Positions 17,138 through 27,200 of a stretch of DNA of 64,000 nt are shown in pieces; the first letter of the stretch is position 1, and every line of letters begins with the position of its first letter. The notes under the pieces were generated by a model, which saw nothing but the letters and a program-made list of their open reading frames with translations, did not search any database and was not told where the DNA came from. Origin of the DNA: Erysipelotrichaceae bacterium OPF54 (lineage in GTDB: Bacteria; Bacillota_I; Bacilli_A; Erysipelotrichales; Erysipelotrichaceae); contig BQKD01000001.1 of the NCBI GenBank assembly GCA_022834735.1, forward strand, positions 2,891,659-2,955,658, written 5' to 3'. The translations under genes and the position numbers were made by a program.

Positions 17138-17322
17138 AATGAATCGAGGACCGTTCGAATCAGCACCGGTTCCGTATGATTATGGATATAGATCTTGCCT
17201 TTGGAAGACTGAATAACGATAGCTGGCCGATCCGATCCGGTTTGTTTCCTGGGACCCGGATCAGGAAGGCGGACTTCAGCAAAAGAAGAATAGGTATTCG
17301 AATTCTGTTTTGATTCGCTCAT
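17134..17322 (-). pseudogene. tnpA: IS66-family TnpA (OrfA), N-terminally truncated
   Basis: Sixty-two residues resembling the C-terminal part of IS66 OrfA proteins (RPAIVIQSSKGKIYIHNHTE, then a short helix). The N-terminal helix-turn-helix region is missing. A GGAGG site lies before the ATG but this site is also the stem of the upstream terminator, so it may be fortuitous. Together with the tnpB fragment it shows that an IS66 element once lay here. Confidence 0.65.
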
Positions 17323-17370
17323 GAAAAAACCTCCAGTTCATAGCATCAATATACTCAATGAACTGGAGGC
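17323..17370 (-). terminator. Terminator of the surface-fibre operon
   Basis: A perfect 12-bp stem (CCTCCAGTTCAT at 17330-17341 with its complement at 17358-17369) is followed on the minus strand by TTTTTT. It lies about 90 bases after the last gene of the leftward fibre operon. Bases 17371-17461 hold nothing else recognisable. Confidence 0.85.
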
Positions 17371-17461
17371 TGAATACCCGCGGTTCTTTTTCCCGTTTAC
17401 GTTCTATTTCCCGCTTACTTTGCAACAAAAAGCCGGTCTTTCAACCAGCTTTCATTCTCTA

Positions 17462-18379
17462 TTACTCGTTGTCCTTCTTTTTCTTCACCACAAAGTAGAT
17501 GATTCCTGCAACCAGCAGAACGATTACCGCACCAAGACCGATCTTGGCAGGCAGGGACATTCCGGACTTCTTATTATTTATTTGATTGTTTTCATCCGGA
17601 CCGCCCAATGGCACTTCTTCATCATCCAGATCAATGATTTCCTGTGGCTGATCTGGCGTATCTGTACCCGGCTCCGTCTCTTCAGTACCTGGCGTCGTTT
17701 CTTCTGCTCCAGGCGTTGTGCCTGGTGTGGTCGTCTCGGCACCAGGCGTTGTCGGCGTTGTCGGAGCAGCCGGTGTCGTACCAGGCGTAGTTGTCGTTCC
17801 CGGCGTCGTCTGTGTTTCTGTTGTTGTCGTTCCCGTCTGCGCAACAGGCGTATACTCGAACGTGAATACATTTTCGGCCGCGTTATCCGATAAGGTACGT
17901 ACCAGGTTGTATGCCTGCGGCATGTACCCGTCAATATACAGGAACGCTACCACAGGGCGGTCGCCCACGTTTCCGTAGTATTCGACACTGTCGGCCAGCG
18001 CGTTTCCGTTCTGGTCCACATAATTGACCCGGTATGTCGTTCCGTTTCCTCGAATGCCATAGACCACGACATAGTCCATATCGCGATCTGCAGTCGACGG
18101 AAGAGGCTGTATGGACGTCGCATTGTCCTTTCCGCTTTCCTTGAACCCTTTGACATAGTATTTTTCGTTTTCGAGCTGTACGTTGTTCATATCGAACAGT
18201 TCGGCCACCGAAGTGCCTGCATTCGCCTTTTTCTCGATGACAGAATTGCCGTTGCTGAAGTGTCCCTGCTGACCCGCGTAAACACGGACCGTATAAGGAT
18301 ATTCATCCTGCGCATGCACCGGAGTGCCTGCAAACAGAAAGCTCAGGAAAAAGGCGCAAAATAATTTAGTGATCCGCAT
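17462..18379 (-). CDS. Surface protein with MucBP-like domain and Thr/Pro/Gly-rich stalk
   Basis: A 305-residue exported protein: signal peptide (MRITKLFCAFFLSFLFAGTP, cleavage near VHAQ), a region with TVRVYAGQQGHFSNGNSV (ubiquitin-like or toxin-B-like beta fold), a MucBP-like segment YRVNYVDQNGNALADS, then about 80 residues of TTTPGTTP-type low-complexity sequence that would form an extended, probably glycosylated stalk, an acidic stretch and a C-terminal membrane helix (IGLGAVIVLLVAGIIYFVV) with a KKKKDNE tail. There is no LPXTG motif, so it should stay in the membrane. The start at 18379 has GGAGG upstream and overlaps the preceding gene by 14 bases. Last gene of the fibre operon. Confidence 0.8.
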   Translation of the reverse strand: MRITKLFCAFFLSFLFAGTPVHAQDEYPYTVRVYAGQQGHFSNGNSVIEKKANAGTSVAELFDMNNVQLENEKYYVKGFKESGKDNATSIQPLPSTADRDMDYVVVYGIRGNGTTYRVNYVDQNGNALADSVEYYGNVGDRPVVAFLYIDGYMPQAYNLVRTLSDNAAENVFTFEYTPVAQTGTTTTETQTTPGTTTTPGTTPAAPTTPTTPGAETTTPGTTPGAEETTPGTEETEPGTDTPDQPQEIIDLDDEEVPLGGPDENNQINNKKSGMSLPAKIGLGAVIVLLVAGIIYFVVKKKKDNE

Positions 18380-19097
18380 TGCGTTTATCCTCCCTGTTCT
18401 GTCGGAAGCCGATCCATGCCAGACTGAGCAAAGCCACCCCACTTGCTCCGCTCAGCACAAGCCATGGAATCCTGCCCGCATAGGCCGACGTATCGACCGA
18501 ACGAGTGGTCCTTCCGGTCGAGGCGCTGACTTCTTCGACCGCGAACCGCATTTCCAGATCGGCCAGGGTCGACTGATAGCTATTGCCCTGCGTCTCGCCT
18601 TCAAGCGCAACTTCCAGAGCGACCCGTCCGGCCTGGTTCTGCTTGAGCGTGTCAAGAAAGAAGTATTCGTCCAGGGCGTCGGTTGCCGCGTTCAGACCGA
18701 CCCCCGCCTTGTTTTCTCCTTCGCCACCTACATTTTCTGAATCGAACAAGGTCTGTTCCCGTCCGTTCGGCCCCGTATAGGTCAGACGGTAGGAATAGGC
18801 GCCTCCCGAAGCCACGTCCACCGTATCTTCCAGAGAACGGAGAACGTCATTGCTCATATACCAGTCGGTTGTTTCCTTGTTCGTGTTGCGGATCGCGACC
18901 TGGATGATTGCATTGTCGCCTGGCTGCATCTCATACAGCACATCATCGATTTCGGCGGTCGAAAAGTTCGATTCCATCTTTTTGTCTTTGGTGAACGTCA
19001 CCTGCCAGTTTTCCTGTCCGTGCATCGTCTGTGCCTGCACAGGCGTGCTCAGACATCCTAAAAGCAGGAAAAGACCAAGCATATTTCTTTTTTTCAT
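18366..19097 (-). CDS. Secreted, membrane-anchored fibre-locus protein
   Basis: A 243-residue protein with a signal peptide (MKKRNMLGLFLLLGCLSTPV, QAQ cleavage), an extracellular beta-rich domain (MQPGDNAIIQVAIRNTNKET, TDWYMSNDVLRSLED, SGGAYSYRLTYTGPNG) and a C-terminal helix LVLSGASGVALLSLAWIGF with a positive tail. The PGD...I.NTN...DWYMSN pattern resembles proteins that accompany TasA/camelysin-like genes in gut Firmicutes, where it reads like a tolerance to non-covalent fibre assembly (function unknown). No LPXTG motif. Its neighbours are separated by 13 bases or overlap. Confidence 0.75.
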   Translation of the reverse strand: MKKRNMLGLFLLLGCLSTPVQAQTMHGQENWQVTFTKDKKMESNFSTAEIDDVLYEMQPGDNAIIQVAIRNTNKETTDWYMSNDVLRSLEDTVDVASGGAYSYRLTYTGPNGREQTLFDSENVGGEGENKAGVGLNAATDALDEYFFLDTLKQNQAGRVALEVALEGETQGNSYQSTLADLEMRFAVEEVSASTGRTTRSVDTSAYAGRIPWLVLSGASGVALLSLAWIGFRQNREDKRNADH

Positions 19098-19110
19098 GGC
19101 ATTCCCTCCT

Positions 19111-19890
19111 TTATTGTGGCAGCGACAGCGTGTTGCCTGTCACCAGTATCTGTTTTCCCCATGAGCTTTCGATCGCGTCCTGCGCATTGTGTTCCTGCAC
19201 AGCGTCTACGCTCGCTTCCAGGCAGAACTGCATCTTGTCGTATGTGTACGTGATGGTCGTCTTTTTGTTTCCGTCAACCACTTCTTCTTTCACTGTCTTA
19301 TGCTCCTGCAGCTTCGCGTCGACCTTGAACGAGTCGGTGAGCGGCTCGCTCGTCTGCCCAGGCTCGAGCAGGTCGCGATAGTAATACACTTCCCGTTCCG
19401 GCGTGGACGATGCCTTGTCATGAAGCCATACATTTTCATTGATGAAACGGATTTCGATCAGATCCGGCGAGACGGTCGTGATCTTCTGGCCGTTTTCATC
19501 GACCCAGTATCGTGTGACAACAATGCGCACGAACTCGCTGATCTCTCCGGAATTGCGCACAGCGATCGTTTCAGGATACCGCTTGCCGATCACAAACTTT
19601 TCATCCCGGCCCAGAAGGTTTTCGAGCAGAGGACCGGCATTGTTGTCGGTATTGTTTGTCTGTTTCCAGTTTCCGTTCTGGTCATAATCGCGGAAAGATA
19701 CCACTTCTCCATTTTCAAGCAGAGAAACGCCAATACGCGAAAGCTGGAGTCGTGTCTGGTGGCGTGGCGAGAAATAGGTGAGGGCAGCACGAGTCCCCGA
19801 TACACCTGTTCCGAGCAGAAGGCCGACTGCCATCACCAGAAGCAAGCCGATCACGACCGGTCTGGAAAGAAATTCCCTTATCTTTTTCAT
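19111..19890 (-). CDS. TasA/camelysin-like exported protein
   Basis: A 259-residue protein with an N-terminal hydrophobic segment (PVVIGLLLVMAVGLLLGTG) followed by RAALTYFSPRHQTRLQ, similar in layout to SipW-type signal peptides in which an aromatic-rich AYFS/T block follows the membrane segment. The rest is predicted beta sandwich with a repeated idea of TIAVRNSGEISEFVRIVVTR, which recalls camelysin/TasA domains that tolerate donor-strand pairing. No membrane anchor at the C-terminus. The start codon overlaps the upstream stop (TAATG). Probably an accessory subunit of a non-covalent fibre; assignment moderate. Confidence 0.65.
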   Translation of the reverse strand: MKKIREFLSRPVVIGLLLVMAVGLLLGTGVSGTRAALTYFSPRHQTRLQLSRIGVSLLENGEVVSFRDYDQNGNWKQTNNTDNNAGPLLENLLGRDEKFVIGKRYPETIAVRNSGEISEFVRIVVTRYWVDENGQKITTVSPDLIEIRFINENVWLHDKASSTPEREVYYYRDLLEPGQTSEPLTDSFKVDAKLQEHKTVKEEVVDGNKKTTITYTYDKMQFCLEASVDAVQEHNAQDAIESSWGKQILVTGNTLSLPQ

Positions 19891-20396
19891 TATCCTTCAC
19901 CCCGCTCGATTTCTATGGTCCGGTCCCAGTCGGCCGGAAGCGGATCGCCGTTTTCGTCAAACCGTACCGGGATCGATTCGGAAACAACGATAATGTTGAA
20001 ATCCTGCGCATCGTCATTGTGCTCATAGTCGATCGAGAAGACGATCGTTTGTGTTATGTTACGTCCTTCTTCCGGATATAAAGGAACGCCATATTCCCAG
20101 TATTCGCCTGCCTGATGCCAGTTGGCCCCTGGCTGCACGTCGATTGGAAAAGCGCTGCCTCCGAATGCGCGTACGCGTACATACACGGGCTGGGAATCCG
20201 GATCCAGCTGTACCTGCACCTCTTTCATGTTCGAGCCTGGCAGGTTTTCAACAATTTCGGTCTCTGCTTCCAGAGAAATCTCCACCCGTCCGGACGCGGA
20301 CGCATAGGTCGTAAAGTAAGCCAGCGCATTCGGTACAGATAACGTAAGGACGAGTGCCGTCAGGGCCGCAAGGCCGATCCATTGTTTCTTTTTCAT
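19890..20396 (-). CDS. SipW-type exported protein, TasA/camelysin-like small subunit
   Basis: A 168-residue protein with the signal peptide MKKKQWIGLAALTALVLTLS then LAYFTTYASASGRVEI, close to the SipW-cognate pattern in which a fibre subunit starts right after an AYFTD-type block. The mature part is a small beta sandwich with PDSQPVYVRVRAFGG. No anchor. It sits between a pilin-like gene and another TasA-like gene. The operon encodes a signal peptidase of its own, the likely processing enzyme. Confidence 0.68.
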   Translation of the reverse strand: MKKKQWIGLAALTALVLTLSVPNALAYFTTYASASGRVEISLEAETEIVENLPGSNMKEVQVQLDPDSQPVYVRVRAFGGSAFPIDVQPGANWHQAGEYWEYGVPLYPEEGRNITQTIVFSIDYEHNDDAQDFNIIVVSESIPVRFDENGDPLPADWDRTIEIERGEG

Positions 20397-20399
20397 GAT

Positions 20400-21407
20400 T
20401 TATCGACCTCCAAAGTCCTGCTGCGGCTCATTCATCGCCTGCCGCTCATCGTATGTATAGCGGTTGTTGACAGAACTGCCATGACGATCCGTATTGTTCG
20501 AATCGTTCGTAAACGACACGCTCGCGACCGGATCGCCGATCGGACGGATCACGGCTGTCTGCGTTCCGCTTCCAACAATTTCATATGAAGCGCCCGAATA
20601 CTCTTCCCGGACGACGACATACGATCCGACCGGAATGCAGTTTTCGAGCACAACGCTCTGCTGTCCCGAACCGGTCATCACGATCGATTCGACATTCGAA
20701 TAGACGAGCGTTTCCATCGTTTCATCTTCATACGCTTCGACCGAAAAAACGAAGGTGGCTGGTCCGTTGTCGTCATAGCGTTCGAGCGTCTTGACAATTT
20801 CAAGCGATCCTTTGCGAGGCAGCTCCTCGACCTTGAGCGTAATGGCCGTATCGTATTTCCACGATCCGTTTCCCGACGAAATCATTCCGTCCACCTTTTC
20901 TTTTGTCGGCAGGGAAAAGAGGATCGGAGAAAAATTGTATTCATGCGAAGGCGACTGCGCGAAAGTGTACGTTTCTCCCATCAGGTTCTGTTTCGTATAC
21001 GTTTCCAGATCGCTTCCGTGCGCAACGCCCAGATACAGTCCGTTCGTCAGTTCGTGTGATTCGTCCATTCCGACAGACGCAACAGGCTCGATCTCTTGTT
21101 CCAGCACAATGTTGAGCGCGTTTGACGCAGCCTGCGTATACTTGTCATTGTCCAGGTCTGTCATGTCCGACAGACCAAGAGAAGAATAGGCAGGATCCAC
21201 TTCAAACGAATACGTATCGTAGACCGGATCCGGTACCGTATTTCCGATCCGGTACAGATCGATCACGACATTCGCTTCGCTCAGTTCGGGAAGCGTGCCG
21301 TTTTCAAACGTGACCGAGCACGGCCGTTCCGTTTCCCACGCCCGCACACCTGGTCCGAAAAAGAGCAGACAGGCAGCCAAGCCAATTCCTAGTTTTTTTA
21401 TGTTCAT
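20400..21407 (-). CDS. Minor pilin-like protein without sorting signal
   Basis: A 335-residue exported protein with signal peptide (MNIKKLGIGLAACLLFFGPG, RAWE). The middle and C-terminal part shows an SpaA/Cna-B-like domain: GSLEIVKTLERYDDNGPATF, FSVEAYEDETMETLVYS, CIPVGSYVVVREEYSGASYE (similar to the E-box of isopeptide-forming domains) and ASVSFTNDSNN. It lacks an LPXTG motif and a C-terminal membrane helix, unusual for a sortase substrate, so it may be secreted or attached by another route. AAAGGGTG precedes the ATG. It follows the sortase gene by 21 bases. Confidence 0.72.
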   Translation of the reverse strand: MNIKKLGIGLAACLLFFGPGVRAWETERPCSVTFENGTLPELSEANVVIDLYRIGNTVPDPVYDTYSFEVDPAYSSLGLSDMTDLDNDKYTQAASNALNIVLEQEIEPVASVGMDESHELTNGLYLGVAHGSDLETYTKQNLMGETYTFAQSPSHEYNFSPILFSLPTKEKVDGMISSGNGSWKYDTAITLKVEELPRKGSLEIVKTLERYDDNGPATFVFSVEAYEDETMETLVYSNVESIVMTGSGQQSVVLENCIPVGSYVVVREEYSGASYEIVGSGTQTAVIRPIGDPVASVSFTNDSNNTDRHGSSVNNRYTYDERQAMNEPQQDFGGR

Positions 21408-21428
21408 ATCGACACCCTTTCCAGCTTT

Positions 21429-22250
21429 CTATTTCACAAAACGGTCTTTCACAAAGATCCACACAAACAGGATGAGCAAGATGATCCCGGCAATCACGAC
21501 AGCCACCACGTTCCGGTCAAACAAGGATGCGTCCTGCGTGGTCATGTCTTCCGGAAGGTTCGCAATACGATGTCCGCGCACAAGCAGACGGTGCGAATTG
21601 ATACCGTACGGCGTGCAGGTCACCAAAGTCACCAGATCTTCGCCCGGAACAATTTCCAGATCATTCACTTCCGACGGAAGAACGGTCCGGATCTGATCCA
21701 CCTCATAGGTCAAGGTCTTGCCAAGCACCCGGATCATGAACACATCCCCTTCGGTCAGCTTCACGATGTCTGTAAAGAGCCTGGCCGAAGGCAGTCCCCG
21801 GTGTCCGGAGATGACGGCGTGTGTGCTGGGCCCTCCTACGGGAAGGGAGGAGCCTTCGATGTGGCCGATGTTCTTCTGCAGCAGATCCTCGTCCGTACCA
21901 TGGAAGATCGGCAAATTGATCCGTACAGAAGGAATAACGACCGTTCCCATCAAACCGTCATCATTGACATTCAGCGTTTTCTCATACCGTGCATGCATCT
22001 GTTCTGAAGGAAAATACCGATTGCTTTCCGAAAGCAGATCTTCGTTGTATTTCTTTGCGTCTGCGAGCATGAGCTCCAGATCGACCGCATTCATCTGAGC
22101 CACAGCTTCATCATATGTTGCCACTGCACGGGCCGCATACATATCGTTCCACCAGTTCGCGACCGTAGGATACAACAGCAAGGACAACCCTACCGTGAAA
22201 GCCACAATCAACAGAACCGTAGACCAATTCTTTTTTAAGTAATTTTTCAT
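21429..22250 (-). CDS. Class C (pilus-polymerising) sortase
   Basis: A 273-residue membrane transpeptidase: N-terminal helix (WSTVLLIVAFTVGLSLLLYP), catalytic core with SGHRGLPSARLFTDI (His), LVTCTPYGINSHRLLVRG (Cys and Arg) and a C-terminal helix (VVAVVIAGIILLILFVWIF) typical of class C enzymes. The lid region contains PSVRINLPIFHGTDEDLLQ. It joins LPETG-type pilins by isopeptide bonds. It lies directly downstream of the backbone pilin gene, separated by 138 bases with two hairpins. Confidence 0.94.
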   Translation of the reverse strand: MKNYLKKNWSTVLLIVAFTVGLSLLLYPTVANWWNDMYAARAVATYDEAVAQMNAVDLELMLADAKKYNEDLLSESNRYFPSEQMHARYEKTLNVNDDGLMGTVVIPSVRINLPIFHGTDEDLLQKNIGHIEGSSLPVGGPSTHAVISGHRGLPSARLFTDIVKLTEGDVFMIRVLGKTLTYEVDQIRTVLPSEVNDLEIVPGEDLVTLVTCTPYGINSHRLLVRGHRIANLPEDMTTQDASLFDRNVVAVVIAGIILLILFVWIFVKDRFVK

Positions 22251-22272
22251 GTAGAGCTCTCCTCGCCATTGT

Positions 22273-22364
22273 CAGAAAGAGGAAGAACCTCTTTCTGCAA
22301 CAGCAATTCAATATAGAATTTTTTATTCACATATTGCATAGGGAAGAAAGGAGATCCTTTCTTC
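22273..22364 (-). promoter_or_regulatory. Two tandem hairpins between backbone pilin and sortase genes
   Basis: CAGAAAGAGG/CCTCTTTCTG (22273-22297, 10-bp stem, loop AAGAA) and GAAGAAAGG/CCTTTCTTC (22343-22364, 9-bp stem, loop AGAT). Neither has a T run in the direction of transcription, so they are unlikely to be full terminators; RNA stabilisers or processing sites that keep pilin mRNA more abundant than sortase mRNA fit better. Confidence 0.5.
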
Positions 22365-22388
22365 AAAGTATTATGATCATTCGATCAG

Positions 22389-24095
22389 TTAGTTTTCGTG
22401 ACCCATTCTTTTCTTGGTTACGAGAAGCACGGCTGATCCGATCAGAAGGATTCCGCCTGCTACATAGAGCAGTGTTGTTCCCATACCACCAGTTTCTGGG
22501 AGGGTAGTACCTTTCGTGTTTTCAACAGTTGTTGTAACAGTTCCTGTGTCTGGTACTCCTGGAGTGGTGGTATTACCGATTTGAATTGATACTTCTTTCA
22601 ATTGCTTATTAGATTGTGTAGATGAAATTGTGAATTGAATAGGATCAATAATCAGGTTATATCCATCTGGAGCTTTTGTTTCTTGTAAGTAATAATCTCC
22701 ATCTCCCAAACCTTGAATTCCAAATTGACCTTTATTGTTACCATTTGTTTTTGAAATAAGCAAATAGTTTTCTCTATCTACCGCATTGGTTGCAATCTTA
22801 CTGTTCAATCCATCGTCAGTTAACGTTTCCCAACCTGTGATTTTATTACTTGCATCCATTACCGCATATTCTTTGCTTGTTCCATTCATTCGATATACAA
22901 CGAATTCAGCGCCATCCAATTTGATTTTATCGCCTTCTTTAGCGACTTTTGTTCCATCTAATTCGAAAGTGAATACAATTGCTTTATCTTCTGGAGTTGT
23001 TCCATGTGGAGGTTGACCCGCGCCATTCCAATTCGGATTATTTGAGTAATTTACAACTACTTTATTTGGATTGCCATCACTTCCAATAACGGCATTGTTG
23101 TTCAATGTAGCTTTATAAGTGATAAAAATATGTTTACCTGCTGCGTAATTTGGAGTTTCAGCCTTGCCATCTTTAATGTTGGAATCTGTAAAAGTAAATG
23201 TTCGGTTATCTTTACCAATTCCTGTTACACCCGATGCTTTAAACCAACTAGTGATATTTTCATCTGCATTCTCCCCTTCTGTGACTAAAACATTATCATC
23301 TGACAAGTATGCATTGAAAATTACTTCTTTTGTAGAGTCATCTACTACTGGATCTAATGCATTGGAAGCAGTATCCGAGAACTGTAAGAAGTAACTCTCA
23401 TAGTTTGCTAAAGCTTCTTCATCGATAATTTGTGTATGGAGTTTAAATGTTACTTTTTTTCCAATACTTGAATCTGTTGATCCTGCAAAGTCGCTATCAG
23501 TCTCATTTTTAACTGTTTTGTCGACAGTTACGTTATCTTTCTTTTCTTTAACAGATACATTTCCATTTACTGCTAAAATGGCAGGATTAAGAGCATCTCC
23601 GTTAGTAAGATTTTGTGTAGTATCAACAATCAAATAGTATCCTTGACGAACAGTATTTTCCCTTTGGTTAAGCTGAATAGAGATAGTAGTTTTATTTTCA
23701 AATGCAATTTGAGCTACTTTATTAGCATCTTCAACAGATAATCCACTGAATTTATTAGCTACATCTGTTGGTGTTGAATTCGCTGTTAAATCCCATGCTG
23801 GAAAAGCTTCCATCAATTTTGTCACAAAATCTGAAGATTTAATTCCATCACCCCAGTCGATATTACTCAATACACCTGTATTTGTTGTAGTTCCATCTAC
23901 TGTAACGTCTTCACGAATCGCGTCCCCTTTAAAAATCTGATAGGCAACAAATGAATGATTTGCAATATTGACAGTAATGGTTGCTGTCGGATCTTGTGGC
24001 GCTGAAGTAACTCCTTCTGCCAACGTCGGCACTACAGTAACAGCCATCATAACAACAGCCACCAATAGCGCACTCATCTTCTTTAATAATTTCAT
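22389..24095 (-). CDS. Major LPXTG pilin backbone subunit
   Basis: A 568-residue exported pilin: signal peptide (MKLLKKMSALLVAVVMMAVT), N-domain, a segment VTVDKTVKNETDSDFAGSTD with candidate pilin-motif lysine, two or three Cna-B-like domains (FKLHTQIIDEEALANYE, AEFVVYRMNGTSKEYAVM), the E-box YYLQETKAPDGYNLI and the sorting signal TLPETGGMGTTLLYVAGG with a final helix and KKRMGHEN tail. Substrate of the adjacent class C sortase. Its codon use is clearly more A+T-rich than that of the sortase and TasA-like genes downstream, pointing to separate acquisition or diversification of this surface antigen. Confidence 0.93.
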   Translation of the reverse strand: MKLLKKMSALLVAVVMMAVTVVPTLAEGVTSAPQDPTATITVNIANHSFVAYQIFKGDAIREDVTVDGTTTNTGVLSNIDWGDGIKSSDFVTKLMEAFPAWDLTANSTPTDVANKFSGLSVEDANKVAQIAFENKTTISIQLNQRENTVRQGYYLIVDTTQNLTNGDALNPAILAVNGNVSVKEKKDNVTVDKTVKNETDSDFAGSTDSSIGKKVTFKLHTQIIDEEALANYESYFLQFSDTASNALDPVVDDSTKEVIFNAYLSDDNVLVTEGENADENITSWFKASGVTGIGKDNRTFTFTDSNIKDGKAETPNYAAGKHIFITYKATLNNNAVIGSDGNPNKVVVNYSNNPNWNGAGQPPHGTTPEDKAIVFTFELDGTKVAKEGDKIKLDGAEFVVYRMNGTSKEYAVMDASNKITGWETLTDDGLNSKIATNAVDRENYLLISKTNGNNKGQFGIQGLGDGDYYLQETKAPDGYNLIIDPIQFTISSTQSNKQLKEVSIQIGNTTTPGVPDTGTVTTTVENTKGTTLPETGGMGTTLLYVAGGILLIGSAVLLVTKKRMGHEN

Positions 24096-24212
24096 AAAGT
24101 ATTTTCCTTTCTCTCTTTACTTAAAGTATTCAATTATAGTTAAACGTAATAACAAATTATAAATTTTCAATCATCACTCCCTTGTTTCCCCTTATTTTAA
24201 TGATCCGTCCCC
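24096..24212 (-). promoter_or_regulatory. AT-rich gap before the backbone pilin gene; possible internal promoter
   Basis: A 117-base A+T-rich gap. On the minus strand TATAAT (plus positions 24133-24138) lies about 40 bases before the pilin start, and GAGAGAAAGG provides a ribosome binding site. No convincing -35 is present. Extra transcription from here would explain how the pilin could be made in excess of the tip protein and independently of the transposon insertion upstream. Confidence 0.35.
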
Positions 24213-27200
24213 TTATCTTTTCCTTTTTCTCCACCTTCCTTTTCTTTTTAAGGTCAGCGCATAGAAGGATGTTGTCATCACTCCTGCACTGCCTGCTATA
24301 AGTGGTGGATCTATTCCTAAACTTCCTGTTTCTGGAAGTTCGAAATACTTGTGATTAAACACTTTAACAAATTGACTTAAACTTGATCCACTTGAAGGAA
24401 TTTGACCTGTGATAATATATTTACCATTTATAGGTTTAGTTTCAGAGTCAGTAATGATACAAGCACTTCCTAACTCTTGGCAATGTGAAATCTTGATTGA
24501 ATCATTCTCTTGTTCAACATTCTCGGTTATCGTATATTTTGTTCCCAAGGGTAAATACTTAATTACAGCATACTGATTATTTTTTAATAGAATTTTACCT
24601 CGACTGTGGAATGTCACATTAGAACGATTTTCATCAATAATATCATTGCCACCATCTGTGGATTTTGTATAAACAGTCAACGCATATTCATGAGCCAATT
24701 CTTTATTATTTGGATCTTTAAGTTCTATTTCAAATTCATAATCTTTGTTAGGATCTGGATCATTGGTTTGTTTTTCGATTTTCAATTCTCCAGTAGCGTT
24801 ATTCGGGGTTTTAGAAACTACATTCGGCAATGTATATTCCATATAGCAAGAGGAACCTGCTTGTCCTCTCTCAAGATAATAAATAGTTAATGTGTGTTTA
24901 CCAGGCAGGAGACTATCACCTAAAGCTTCACGAATATCAACTTCAGCACCAATAGATTGATGAACTCCTCCAATATCACAAATCAGTTGATTATCAAGAT
25001 ATACCCACATATCATCATCACCGTAAAAAAAGTAACGTAACGGTCCGGTATAATTCTTGTCTAAATTAAATTCGACCTGGTATTTCATACCAAATAAGGT
25101 ATTATGATCCTGTCCATCATCGCTTGGGTAAGTTCCATTCATCCCGTATGTTTCGTCATTATACTTTAACGTGGGCTGATTATTTTGCGACCCATAATTT
25201 TTGCTTTTATTATAATTGTCCAATGGCCAGAAACCATTGTAATGGAACCTGTTTTGTTGTTCGCCCTCAGGAGTATATGCATCTCCGGTTGTAAATTGAT
25301 CTAAAGTGTCTTTTCTATATTCGTTAGGCCCATTTACTCCATATAACGAGTAAGTATCTCCTGTTCTATTAAATTTTAAAGATCCAGACAAGGCCTTGCT
25401 TTTCCCAAACTTTGCTTCACCATCATCAAATAATTTAGGAGCGTTCACGTTATATTGGATATTTCCGTTTGTGTCTAAAGAATTTTGCACTAATCCGAAT
25501 ATTGGGTGAGATCTTACAGATCTTTGCACATTTATCGTCTGATTATTTCCGTTCTTATCCTTAACATTTTGTGTAGTAGTGAATTCTAAATTTCCTGCGG
25601 ATTGATTAATATTTTTTCCATTCTTATTTACATTCACGCTTGTATCATTGCTATAGAATTTCTGAGAAATATACTTATTACCAAGCACTAAAGTCGGCGA
25701 TTGTGTAGAGATATAATTATTCTCATTATTTATACCTACTCTTCCTCCATTTTGTGTATGAATGTTGAGATTATTATCATAAAAATCGTAATCCCAAAAA
25801 GTTGTATTCTCTTGAGCATTTGATTTTGTTTCTTCAAATACGAGTCTAATTTTAGTTCCTTCGGTAATTAAATAATATTTACCTTTAAATTGAGATGGTT
25901 TGGTATCATCATATAAATCATTCCGTAAATTAGAGTTAGTAAATAAAATGTTTTGTGATAAATCATCTGAATTATACGTAAATTTATCCCAATCGTTCTT
26001 GTTTTGTGGCTTGATCCAAATTTCTTTTAAGTTATATGATGAAATTCCATTTAATTTATTAAAATAGTCAAGACTAGGAGCTTGATGGAATTTATATTTA
26101 GTTAATGAATAGATTTCTTCCGGCTCAGAAGACAACACTTTATTAAATTTTCCGTTCACGTTTTTGTAGTCTTTATATTTTACATGAGCACCATCAAATT
26201 TTTCAGGAATCTGTGTCATATCAATAACTTGAAAAGTAGAATTTTGACGCTGAGTTTTATCTTGGTTTAAATCCTCATAAGTAGCTAATTCATTTTTTAA
26301 AAGGCGTCCATAAATTTCTACTTCAAATTCTGGATTAGGAGTTATATGGATATCAATTCCTAACAGCTCCGTTGCATTTATGCTGATAGCTATAGGATTG
26401 TTGGCATAATTTTTGTTAATCAAAACACTATTATTTTGTTCCTCTTCGTTAATAAGTTTTAAATTAAACTGTTTTTTTGTGTTTAATATTGATACGGTTG
26501 TTCCCACTTCCGCCTCAGGTGCAACATCCTCCAGATCCTTTGTTGTATCATATTTCTCTACAAATTGTTCAGTCGGTGTCAGTTCCGCATCAAACTTCTG
26601 ATCCTTTAAGTCTACCTCCTGATCATTCGCAAAGAATCTTAGCTTGTAGAAAGAAAGATCAAGCAGATTGTCCTGATCAACATTCTCAAGGCTCTGTTCC
26701 TTTAACTGTTCGATCTCAGCCTGTTCTTCTTCACTCGTTTGTGCCTGCTCATCAATCTTCTCAAGCTGAACAGTCAATAATGGTTTATCCTCATCTTCTT
26801 TTTTCTGTTCTTCATTAGCCTGTGCGATCTGTTCCAGCTCTTCTTTCGTCAGCTCATTTTCAGCATCGATCTTGTCCTGGATATTTTCCTCGTTCAAAGA
26901 GAACTTTTTGATTTTTAAACCTTCTTCGTTCGTTTCTTCGCTATCTTCTTCCGTTTGTTCCTGATTTTCTTCCTGCACATCCTCATCAAACACTCTTGGC
27001 GTCAATTTGAGCGTGAAATCCTCGTTCTCGATCTCAAACTGTTCAGGCATCCGGAACTCGATCGGATCCGTTTCTTCTTCGTTTGCTTCTTCTTTTCCTG
27101 TTTCTTCGTCTGGCCGTTCTTCCTCGTTCGTTTCGTTATCGTCGTTTTCTTCCTTATCGGCCGGCACATCGTCTTTGGCATCCGACTCGATCATCGCCAC

